Assembly: GCA_017470055.1 (NCBI GenBank)
Contig: JAFUFD010000073.1
Coordinates: 1-57,950, forward strand
DNA length: 57,950 nucleotides
Reading direction: 5' to 3'
From: Prevotella sp.
GTDB lineage: Bacteria; Bacteroidota; Bacteroidia; Bacteroidales; Bacteroidaceae
The notes under the pieces were generated by a model. That model was given only the letters and a program-made list of their open reading frames with translations, was not told where the DNA came from and did no database searches. Position numbers and translations under genes: made by a program. Shown piece after piece: positions 8,612 to 15,789 of the stretch. Each line of letters starts with the position of its first letter. The stretch's first letter is position 1.

Positions 8612-10123
8612 ATGAGAAGATTATCTCTGTCATTATGTTTGTTCGTTGCTGTCATACAGGTCACAGCGGGCAATGACCGTCCTCAGTTCGGGGAGAAACC
8701 TAAATTGGTGGTGGGTATCGTGGTTGACCAGATGCGCTGGGACTACTTGTCTATATATTATAATAGGTTCACGCGCGAAGGCTTTCGTCGGATGATAGAC
8801 GATGGGTATAGTTTTGACAACTGCCTGATCAACTATCTGCCTACGGTAACGGCTATCGGACATACAAGTGCCTATACAGGGACGACTCCTGCCTTTCATG
8901 GTATCTGCGGAAACACCTTCTTTATTGACGGTAAGAAAACATACTGTTGTGAGGATAGTACGGTGAAGACAGTAGGGACGGATAATAAGCGGGTAGGGCA
9001 GATGTCACCTAAGAATCTGCTTGCCACCACTATTGGCGATCAGTTGCGCATACATACCAATTACCGCTCTAAGGTCATCGGTGTGTCGTACAAAGACCGT
9101 GCCGCTATCTTTCCCGCAGGTCACGCCGCCAATGCCGCCTATTGGCTGGACTTGAAAAACGGACAGTTTGTCTCCAGTACTTATTATATGCAGGAACTTC
9201 CTCAATGGGTCAAGGAGGTCAATCAGCGGATGAGTCAGAATCAGGAACTGAAGAAACTGGGTAAGGAGGTGGGACTCTCACCGCTTGCCGGAACGCTGAC
9301 TGCTGATATGGCTATTGCGGCATTGAAAGGTGAGAACTTAGGAAAAGGCGAGGAGACGGATATGCTCTGTGTCAGTTTCTCCCAGACAGATGTCATCGGC
9401 CATAAATGGAGTACCCGTGGCGAGCATACCGATGAGGCGTATCTGGAATTGGATAAAGACTTAGCCCGTCTCTTTGACGCTTTGGACGAGCAGGTCGGCA
9501 AGGGCAACTATATCGCTTTCCTGACGGCGGACCATGGTGCGGCGCATAACTCCCAGTGGATGGAGGACAATAAGTTGCATGCAGGTAAATGGCTCTCACA
9601 GAAATTGCGCAAAGACCTCGACAAGTATGTTACCACTAAGTTGGGAAACTCAAAACCGGTCATTCTCGGGATTTTAGACTACCGTTTCTTTTTGGATAAG
9701 GAGAGCATCCGTCAGCAGGGGCTGGACTATCAGCGGGTCAAGGACGTGATTGTGGAGTATCTTTTGCAGAGCCCTAACCTTTCTTTTGTGGTCGACTGTG
9801 AGAAAATTGCCACGACGGCCTTGCCTCCCGTCCTTCGTGACCGTATGCTGTTGGGATATAACTATCATCGTGGAGGAGAAATATATGTTGTTCCCGAACC
9901 AGGCTATTATGAGTTTGGCTCATGGTCGTCTCCTGTCGGCACCACCCATGGTGAGTGGAATCCATACGACGCACATATCCCATTGTTGTTCTACGGATGG
10001 CATGTTCCTCATGGCAGTCATGCTCAGGAAGTGCATATCACAGATATTGCTCCGACAGTATGTTCTTTGTTGCATGTTCAACAACCGAATGCCTCTATTG
10101 GAGATATATTACTATTTGATTAA
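8612..10123 (+). CDS. PafA-type alkaline phosphatase, periplasmic
   Basis: A 503-residue protein with a signal peptide (hydrophobic core 4-18). It is an alkaline-phosphatase-superfamily enzyme of the Thr-nucleophile PafA type: metal ligand Asp39 in 'VVDQMRWDY', nucleophile Thr80 in 'PTVTAIGH', Asn101 in 'CGNTFF', Lys161 and Arg163 in 'SYKDRAA', then 'QTDVIGH', 'TADHG' and the final His of 'GTTHGEWN'. All positions needed for phosphomonoesterase activity are there. The ATG at 8612 is preferred over a TTG at 8603, which would sit inside the epimerase gene. It begins one base after the epimerase stop, so it belongs to the mannan operon. Its role there is unclear; recycling of phosphate for the phosphorylase is one possibility. 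Confidence 0.85.
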   Translation: MRRLSLSLCLFVAVIQVTAGNDRPQFGEKPKLVVGIVVDQMRWDYLSIYYNRFTREGFRRMIDDGYSFDNCLINYLPTVTAIGHTSAYTGTTPAFHGICGNTFFIDGKKTYCCEDSTVKTVGTDNKRVGQMSPKNLLATTIGDQLRIHTNYRSKVIGVSYKDRAAIFPAGHAANAAYWLDLKNGQFVSSTYYMQELPQWVKEVNQRMSQNQELKKLGKEVGLSPLAGTLTADMAIAALKGENLGKGEETDMLCVSFSQTDVIGHKWSTRGEHTDEAYLELDKDLARLFDALDEQVGKGNYIAFLTADHGAAHNSQWMEDNKLHAGKWLSQKLRKDLDKYVTTKLGNSKPVILGILDYRFFLDKESIRQQGLDYQRVKDVIVEYLLQSPNLSFVVDCEKIATTALPPVLRDRMLLGYNYHRGGEIYVVPEPGYYEFGSWSSPVGTTHGEWNPYDAHIPLLFYGWHVPHGSHAQEVHITDIAPTVCSLLHVQQPNASIGDILLFD

Positions 10124-10177
10124 GTGTTGAGAAAACAATTTCTACAATAATGTGCTGATATATTGGAATTTATTGCG

Positions 10178-10185
10178 TACCTTTG
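10178..10185 (+). promoter_or_regulatory. -7 element upstream of the XRE gene
   Basis: TACCTTTG at 10178-10185 matches the Bacteroidota -7 element and is placed 45 nt before the ATG. No good TTTG was seen at -33. Confidence 0.45.
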
Positions 10186-10229
10186 CCGACGGAAAGGTAA
10201 GAAACAATTAACCAACACCGACAAGACAG

Positions 10230-10442
10230 ATGAATATAGGCAAGCACATTGAAGAAAGTCTAAGGAAGCAGGGAAGATCTGCTGCCTGGTTGGCTACGCA
10301 AATTCCATGCGAGCGTACGAATGTTTACAACATTTTCAAGCGTAAAAGTCTGGATGTACGTTTATTAATGCGTATCAGTACGATTCTGAATTATGACTTC
10401 TTTAAGGAATTGTCCGAAGAAGCATTCCCCAAGAACAAATAA
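10230..10442 (+). CDS. Small XRE-family DNA-binding protein
   Basis: A 70-residue protein consisting almost only of a helix-turn-helix of the XRE/Cro type: 'IGKHIEESLRKQGRSAAWLATQI' followed by 'ERTNVYNIFKRKSLDVRLLMRISTIL', with the usual recognition helix around residues 30-37. No sensor or other domain is present. It is monocistronic, with its own -7 element and a terminator at 10447-10479. It lies between the mannan operon and the nuo operon, but nothing shows which genes it controls. Similar stand-alone short XRE proteins are common in Bacteroidota. Confidence 0.75.
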   Translation: MNIGKHIEESLRKQGRSAAWLATQIPCERTNVYNIFKRKSLDVRLLMRISTILNYDFFKELSEEAFPKNK

Positions 10443-10446
10443 ATTG

Positions 10447-10479
10447 AAGCCGTTGCCTTTGTGGTGACGGCTTTTATTT
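10447..10479 (+). terminator. Terminator of the XRE gene
   Basis: AAGCCGT (10447-10453) pairs with ACGGCTT (10467-10473), followed by a T-rich run. It separates the XRE gene from the nuo operon. Confidence 0.65.
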
Positions 10480-10527
10480 CTTTGTAAAGTTTTTGATATT
10501 TATACTTTTTCTTTGCAAAGAATTTTG

Positions 10528-10535
10528 TACCTTTG
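10528..10535 (+). promoter_or_regulatory. -7 element of the nuo operon
   Basis: TACCTTTG at 10528-10535 lies 31 nt before the nuoA ATG. A TTTG at 10512-10515 is closer than the usual -33 spacing, so the upstream element is uncertain. Confidence 0.5.
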
Positions 10536-10566
10536 CACTCAAATTGAATTCAATATTTTTTATTTT

Positions 10567-10917
10567 ATGGATTTTACTTTGTTAATTACCGTTATTTTGA
10601 CGGCTATTACATTGGTGGTAGCGGCTTACATTATTGCTAAGTTGATAGGTCCACGATCCTATAACAAGGTAAAAGGCGAACCGTATGAGTGCGGTATTCC
10701 GACTAAAGGGTCGTCATGGTTACCAGTGACAGTAGGATTCTACCTGTTTGCCATCTTGTTCCTCATGTTTGATGTGGAGACTATCTTCCTCTATCCATGG
10801 GCAGTCGTCGTGAAGGAGTTTGGCGCAGCGGCATTGCTGAGCATCGGCTTCTTCTTGGTTGTTTTAGTATTCGGGCTGGTATATGCCTGGAGGAAAGGAG
10901 ACTTGGAATGGAAGTAA
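10567..10917 (+). CDS. nuoA: NADH-quinone oxidoreductase subunit A
   Basis: A 116-residue membrane protein with three hydrophobic segments. The NuoA signature 'GEPYECGIPT' with its cysteine lies in the loop after the first segment, and 'FDVETIFLYPWAVV' (acidic residues in the second helix) is intact. The ATG at 10567 was chosen because it begins directly before the first membrane helix; the open frame continues upstream to 10513 but that part overlaps the promoter. First gene of a ten-gene complex I operon. The last codons overlap nuoB. Confidence 0.93.
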   Translation: MDFTLLITVILTAITLVVAAYIIAKLIGPRSYNKVKGEPYECGIPTKGSSWLPVTVGFYLFAILFLMFDVETIFLYPWAVVVKEFGAAALLSIGFFLVVLVFGLVYAWRKGDLEWK

Positions 10918-11687
10918 AAACGCCCGCTTCGACTGCTAAGTCAAAGAATGGGGGCCTTCGCCCCCACATCAAGTCGATTCCATATGAAGAGTGGAATGAC
11001 AATGACTCTCTGGAGAAGATCGTTGATGAACTCCATGAGGGCGGTGTGAATGTTGTGACAGGAACACTGGACCAGTTGATCAACTGGGGACGTGCCAACT
11101 CCCTTTGGTCACTGACCTTTGCCACCTCATGCTGCGGCATTGAGTTCATGGCCTGTGGTTGCTCCCGTTATGACTTTGCCCGTTTCGGTTTCGAGGTGAC
11201 TCGTAACTCTCCTCGTCAGGCCGACCTGATTATGTGTGCAGGAACTATCACGCATAAGATGGCGCCCGCCTTGAAGCGTCTGTATGATGAGATGGCTGAG
11301 CCCAAGTATGTGATTGCTGTAGGCGGTTGCGCTATCAGTGGCGGTCCGTTCAAGTCGAGTTATCATGTGGTGAAGGGTATCGAGGAAATTGTTCCTGTCG
11401 ATGTCTTCATCCCAGGTTGTCCTCCACGTCCTGAGGCAATCATGTATGGCATGATGCAGTTGCAGCGTAAGGTGAAGATTGAGAAGTTCTTCGGTGGTGC
11501 CAACCACAAGCAGACTGCTGCGGAGAAAGAACTTGGTGTCTCCAATGAGGAACTGATATTCCGTTCGAAGTTGGGCGATCATCGTAGAGAGCCTATCGTG
11601 GTGACGGACGTTCCCAAAGAATTTGCAGAAGAGTTAAAGGCTAACAGCCAAGAGCCAACAGTAAAAGGAGAGGAGGCTGCCGTATGA
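10908..11687 (+). CDS. nuoB: NADH-quinone oxidoreductase subunit B
   Basis: A 259-residue protein that should hold iron-sulfur cluster N2, the last electron carrier before quinone. The ligands are visible: the Cys pair 75-76 in 'TSCCGIE', Cys141 in 'GGCAISGG' and Cys171 in 'GCPPRPE'. ATG 10908 is used because it overlaps the nuoA stop by 10 bases as usual in tight operons and gives a normal N-terminus. The C-terminus is about 60 residues longer than in short NuoB proteins, with a charged tail. Its stop overlaps the start of nuoCD by 4 bases (ATGA). Confidence 0.93.
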   Translation: MEVKTPASTAKSKNGGLRPHIKSIPYEEWNDNDSLEKIVDELHEGGVNVVTGTLDQLINWGRANSLWSLTFATSCCGIEFMACGCSRYDFARFGFEVTRNSPRQADLIMCAGTITHKMAPALKRLYDEMAEPKYVIAVGGCAISGGPFKSSYHVVKGIEEIVPVDVFIPGCPPRPEAIMYGMMQLQRKVKIEKFFGGANHKQTAAEKELGVSNEELIFRSKLGDHRREPIVVTDVPKEFAEELKANSQEPTVKGEEAAV

Positions 11688-13297
11688 AGTTAGAGTTCTT
11701 ATCTTTTGATTTTGGCAAGTTCGCACAGGAGATGCGGGACTTGAAAGAGAAGAAGGGTTTCGACTACCTCGTAACGATTGTTGGTGAGGACTTCGGTGCC
11801 GAGGAGGGACTTGGCTGTATCTATATCTTGGAGAACACCAATACCCATGAGCGTTGCTCCGTCAAGATGCTTGCCCGTACACAGGTATGTGGCGACGGTA
11901 TGTCGTCCAATGGTACTGGTGAGACTGACGGACAGGTGATTCCCTATATTCCTTCGGTGATTAACATCTGGAAGGTTGCCGACCTGTTGGAGCGTGAGGT
12001 CTATGACTTCTTCGGCATCGTGTTCCTCGGGCATCCCGATATGCGTCGCCTGTTCCTGAGAAGTGATTTCAAAGGCTATCCCTTCCGCAAGGACTGGCAG
12101 TTTAATGACGCTTATACGCTGGAGGATGACAATGAGCCAGATTATGGATTAGAGTATTATCTTGACAAGGATGGTAACCTGCAGTCTAAGCAGAACAAAC
12201 TCTTCACCGCTGATGACTATGTGATCAACATCGGTCCTCAGCATCCTTCCACCCATGGCGTGCTGCGCTTGCAGACTGTACTGGATGGTGAGACCGTGAA
12301 GCGTGTCTATCCGCATCTGGGCTATATCCATCGTGGTATAGAGAAGATGTGTGAGACGATGACCTATCCGCAGTCGCTTGCCCTGACCGACCGTCTGAAC
12401 TACCTCTCGGCAATGATGCACCGCCATGCGCTGGTGGGTGTCATCGAGGAAGGCATGGGTGTGGAACTCACCGACCGCATCAAGTACATCCGTACTATCA
12501 TGGATGAGTTGCAGCGTCTGGACTCCCACCTGTTGTATGTCGGTTGCTGTGCACAGGATATGGGAGCGTTGACGGCTTTCCTCTATTCGATGCGTGACCG
12601 TGAGCATGTGCTCAACTGTCTGGAGGAGACGACAGGTGGTCGCCTGATCCAGAACTATTATAGAATAGGTGGCTTACAGGATGATATTGATCCTAACTTC
12701 GTGAAGAATGTCAAAGACCTCGTGGCATACATGAAACCGATCATCCAGGAGTATGTCGACGTGTTCGGTGACAATATCATTACCCACAACCGCTTTGAGC
12801 ATGTCGGTCCGATGAGCAAGGAGGATTGTGTCAGTTATGCGGTGACAGGTCCTGCCGGTCGTGCCTCCGGTTGGGAGAACGATGTGCGCAAGAACCATCC
12901 GTATGATATGTATGACAAGGTGGAGTGGGAGCAGATTACGATGACAGGATGTGACACGATGGACCGTTACACTTGCCATATCAACGAGATGTACCAGAGC
13001 CTGCATATCATCGAGCAACTCATTGACAATATTCCTGAGGGCGACTTCTATGTGAAGCAGAAACCCATTATCAAAGTGCCTGAGGGACAGTGGTACTTCT
13101 CTGTGGAGGGTGCCAGTGGTGAGTTTGGTGTCTATCTTGACTCTCGTGGCGACAAGAGTCCTTATCGTCTGAAGATGCGCCCGATGGGCTTGTCTTTGAC
13201 GGGTGCCCTTGATCCGATGCTGCGTGGTCAGAAGATTGCCGACCTGGTTGCCACAGGTGCTGCTATTGACTTTGTAATTCCTGATATTGACAGATAA
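11684..13297 (+). CDS. nuoCD: NADH-quinone oxidoreductase subunits C/D, fused
   Basis: A 537-residue fusion. Residues 1-150 are the NuoC (30-kDa) domain with 'LLEREVYDFFGI'. Residues from about 180 on are NuoD (49-kDa), starting 'YVINIGPQHPSTHGVLRL'; the His of this loop lies at the quinone site in structures of the complex. The end 'GAAIDFVIPDIDR' is the standard NuoD C-terminus. Fused NuoCD is common in Bacteroidota and enterobacteria. It links the B/I iron-sulfur chain to the quinone pocket. nuoH follows after 13 bases. Confidence 0.94.
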   Translation: MKLEFLSFDFGKFAQEMRDLKEKKGFDYLVTIVGEDFGAEEGLGCIYILENTNTHERCSVKMLARTQVCGDGMSSNGTGETDGQVIPYIPSVINIWKVADLLEREVYDFFGIVFLGHPDMRRLFLRSDFKGYPFRKDWQFNDAYTLEDDNEPDYGLEYYLDKDGNLQSKQNKLFTADDYVINIGPQHPSTHGVLRLQTVLDGETVKRVYPHLGYIHRGIEKMCETMTYPQSLALTDRLNYLSAMMHRHALVGVIEEGMGVELTDRIKYIRTIMDELQRLDSHLLYVGCCAQDMGALTAFLYSMRDREHVLNCLEETTGGRLIQNYYRIGGLQDDIDPNFVKNVKDLVAYMKPIIQEYVDVFGDNIITHNRFEHVGPMSKEDCVSYAVTGPAGRASGWENDVRKNHPYDMYDKVEWEQITMTGCDTMDRYTCHINEMYQSLHIIEQLIDNIPEGDFYVKQKPIIKVPEGQWYFSVEGASGEFGVYLDSRGDKSPYRLKMRPMGLSLTGALDPMLRGQKIADLVATGAAIDFVIPDIDR

Positions 13298-13310
13298 AAG
13301 TTCGAAGGAT

Positions 13311-14399
13311 ATGTTTGATTTTTCTATAGTAACACAATGGTTCGACCAACTGCTGCAGGTGACTTTAGGTTGCCCCAGTTGGTTGGCGATATTGATAGAG
13401 TGCGTACTGGTGGGTGTCGCCATCCTGGTGGGATATGCGCTGATAGCCATCGTACTGATCTTTATGGAGCGTAAGGTCTGTGCCTATTTCCAGTGCCGTT
13501 TAGGTCCGATGCGCGTAGGTTACTGGGGCTTGCTACAGGTGTTTGCCGACGTGCTGAAGATGCTCATCAAGGAGATATTCTTCGTCGACCGTGCGGATAA
13601 ACTATTGTATGCCGTCGCTCCTCTTCTGGTGATCATCGGTTCTGTGGGCGCCTTTGCCTTCCTGCCTTGGAACAATGGTGCGACAGTTATCGACTTCAAT
13701 GTGGGCGTGTTCCTGCTGACTGCTGTATCCTCTTTGGGTGTCATCGGCATCTTCCTTGCCGGCTGGGGCTCCAATAACAAGTACTCGGTAGTATCGGCAA
13801 TGCGTAGCGCCGTGCAGATGATCTCCTACGAGATGTCGCTGTGCCTCTGCCTGATCACTGCGGTGATTCTGACAGGTACGATGCAGATGTCTGGTATTGT
13901 GGAGGCACAGACCGGTCCTTTCAAGTGGCTGATCTGCCAGGGGCATATCCCTGCCTTGATCGCTTTCTTCGTGTTCCTCATCGCAGGTAATGCGGAGGCA
14001 AACCGTGGTCCGTTCGATATGGCTGAGGCGGAGAGTGAGTTGACGGCAGGTCATCATACAGAGTATTCTGGTATGGGCTTTGGCTTCTTCTACCTCGCTG
14101 AGTTCCTTAATCTCTTTATCAATGCGGCTATTGCCGCCACTGTATTCCTTGGCGGATGGGCTCCCCTGAACATTGGTATTGAGTCTTTCGATGCCGTGAT
14201 GAACTATATCCCCGGTATCGTCTGGTTTATGGGTAAGGCTTTTGCCTTGGTATGGATCCTCATGTGGATTAAATGGACGTTCCCCCGTCTGCGTATCGAC
14301 CAGATCCTGAAACTGGAGTGGAAGTATCTGATGCCACTGGCACTGGTCAATCTGGTGTTGATGACGGTAGTCGTGGCTTTAGGCCTATATATTAAATAA
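13311..14399 (+). CDS. nuoH: NADH-quinone oxidoreductase subunit H
   Basis: A 362-residue membrane protein with about eight hydrophobic helices. NuoH motifs are present: 'MERKVCAYFQCRLGPMRVG', the 'AEAESELTAGHHTEYSGM' loop (acidic residues joining the quinone site to the proton path), and 'NRGPFDMAEAE'. The ATG at 13311, preceded by AAGGA, is preferred over an in-frame TTG at 13287 that overlaps nuoCD. It anchors the peripheral arm to the membrane arm. Confidence 0.93.
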   Translation: MFDFSIVTQWFDQLLQVTLGCPSWLAILIECVLVGVAILVGYALIAIVLIFMERKVCAYFQCRLGPMRVGYWGLLQVFADVLKMLIKEIFFVDRADKLLYAVAPLLVIIGSVGAFAFLPWNNGATVIDFNVGVFLLTAVSSLGVIGIFLAGWGSNNKYSVVSAMRSAVQMISYEMSLCLCLITAVILTGTMQMSGIVEAQTGPFKWLICQGHIPALIAFFVFLIAGNAEANRGPFDMAEAESELTAGHHTEYSGMGFGFFYLAEFLNLFINAAIAATVFLGGWAPLNIGIESFDAVMNYIPGIVWFMGKAFALVWILMWIKWTFPRLRIDQILKLEWKYLMPLALVNLVLMTVVVALGLYIK

Positions 14400-14408
14400 G
14401 GTATAGCA

Positions 14409-14954
14409 ATGGAAGAAAATAAATCATATTTCGGAGAAATCGGGCACGCCCTGAAGACCCTTTCCACTGGTATGGGAGTCACTTGGAAGGAGTATTTCAA
14501 GGACTTCTTCACCAACAAGTCGACAGAGCAGTATCCTGAGAACCGTAAGACGACGTTGCATGTCGCTAAACGTCATCGTGGACGCTTGGTGTTCAAGCGT
14601 AATGAGGACGGTTCCTACAAATGTACGGCTTGCACCTTGTGTGAGAAGTCATGCCCTAATGGCACCATTAAGATTACTTCCCACATGCAGGAGGATCCTG
14701 AGACGGGAAAGAAGAAGAAGGTGCTGGACGACTATCTCTACGATCTGGGCGACTGCATGTTCTGTCAGTTATGTACCAACGCTTGTAATTTCGACGCCAT
14801 TGAGTTCACCAATGACTTCGAGAATGCGGTGTTTGACCGTAGCAAACTGGTGCTTCACCTCGACAAGGAGGTTTATCAAGGCGGTTCCCTGCCTCATCTG
14901 ATAGAGGGTGGTGCTCCCCAGCAGATTGGTAAGTTTAATACTAAAACAAAGTAA
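14409..14954 (+). CDS. nuoI: NADH-quinone oxidoreductase subunit I
   Basis: A 181-residue protein with two 4Fe-4S motifs: Cys72, 75, 78, 82 (KCTACTLCEKSCP) and Cys116, 119, 122, 126 (CMFCQLCTNACN). These bind clusters N6a and N6b in known complexes. With no nuoE, nuoF or nuoG next to it, NuoI would be the entry point for electrons in the reduced complex, probably from ferredoxin or another donor; that is an inference. It lies 9 bases after nuoH and 5 bases before nuoJ. Confidence 0.93.
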   Translation: MEENKSYFGEIGHALKTLSTGMGVTWKEYFKDFFTNKSTEQYPENRKTTLHVAKRHRGRLVFKRNEDGSYKCTACTLCEKSCPNGTIKITSHMQEDPETGKKKKVLDDYLYDLGDCMFCQLCTNACNFDAIEFTNDFENAVFDRSKLVLHLDKEVYQGGSLPHLIEGGAPQQIGKFNTKTK

Positions 14955-14959
14955 GGACT

Positions 14960-15481
14960 ATGGCTAATATGATCATGTTTTGTATCCTCGCCGTCCTCAT
15001 CCTCGGCTCTGCCGTGATGTGTGTGGTGACGACGCGGATTATGCGAGCCGCAACATTTATGTTGTTCGTGCTCTTAGGTGTGGCAGGTCTTTACTTCCTG
15101 CTCGATTACACGTATTTAGGTGCGGCACAGGTGGCTGTCTATGCAGGTGGCGTGACGATGATATACGTCTTTGCCATCCAGTTGGTCAGCAAGCGTACCC
15201 TGCAAGGAACGATAGAGCGCATCAAGACCAGTCGCATGATATGGGGCGGTCTGTTGAGCGTTGTCAGTTGCGCGGTCGTTATCCTGGTGCTGCTGAAAAA
15301 CAAGTTTATGTATAATGCGATGGCAGTGGCGGACGTGGAGTTGCCGATGAAACAGATTGGTAACGCCATGGTGGGAGCCGACAAGTATCAGTATGTGCTT
15401 CCCTTTGAGTTCATCTCCCTGTTCCTGCTTGCCTGTATTATTGGTGGTTTGGTTATATCAAGAAAGGAGGAGAGAGAATAA
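14960..15481 (+). CDS. nuoJ: NADH-quinone oxidoreductase subunit J
   Basis: A 173-residue protein with five predicted membrane helices. The helix 'LGAAQVAVYAGGVTMIYVFAIQL' carries the pi-bulge region typical of NuoJ. The C-terminal 'GGLVISRKEERE' ends the last helix. Its stop overlaps the nuoK start by one base. Confidence 0.92.
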   Translation: MANMIMFCILAVLILGSAVMCVVTTRIMRAATFMLFVLLGVAGLYFLLDYTYLGAAQVAVYAGGVTMIYVFAIQLVSKRTLQGTIERIKTSRMIWGGLLSVVSCAVVILVLLKNKFMYNAMAVADVELPMKQIGNAMVGADKYQYVLPFEFISLFLLACIIGGLVISRKEERE

Positions 15482-15789
15482 TGGTACCAGTAGAATGTTA
15501 TTTTGTGCTTAGCGCACTTCTGTTCTTCATCGGTGTTTACGGCTTTATCACCCGTCGTAACTTGCTTGCCATGTTGATCTCCGTGGAGTTGGTGCTTAAT
15601 GCCGTTGATATCAACTTCGCCGCTTTCAACCGTCTGCTCTATCCTGGTTCTATGGAGGGTATGTTCATGACGGTCTTTGTGATTGGTGTCGCCGCTGCTG
15701 AGTCGGCTGTTGCCATTGCGATTATCCTCAATGTCTTCCGCAACTTCAAGAGCGATAGCGTTGACAGTATTAAGAATATGAAATGGTAA
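15481..15789 (+). CDS. nuoK: NADH-quinone oxidoreductase subunit K
   Basis: A 102-residue protein with three membrane helices. Conserved Glu residues sit in helix 2 ('ISVELVLNAVDINFAAF') and helix 3 ('AAAESAVAIAI'), where proton transfer takes place in known complexes. The stop is directly followed by the nuoL ATG. Confidence 0.93.
   Translation: MVPVECYFVLSALLFFIGVYGFITRRNLLAMLISVELVLNAVDINFAAFNRLLYPGSMEGMFMTVFVIGVAAAESAVAIAIILNVFRNFKSDSVDSIKNMKW

Noticed and set aside
990-10123. SusC/SusD pair within the mannan locus
   Set aside because: No TonB-dependent receptor or SusD-like lipoprotein could be found between 1 and 10123.
12674-13450. Long minus-strand frame of 258 codons
   Set aside because: Antisense shadow of nuoCD/nuoH; the true frame has clear family motifs and no promoter supports the antisense.
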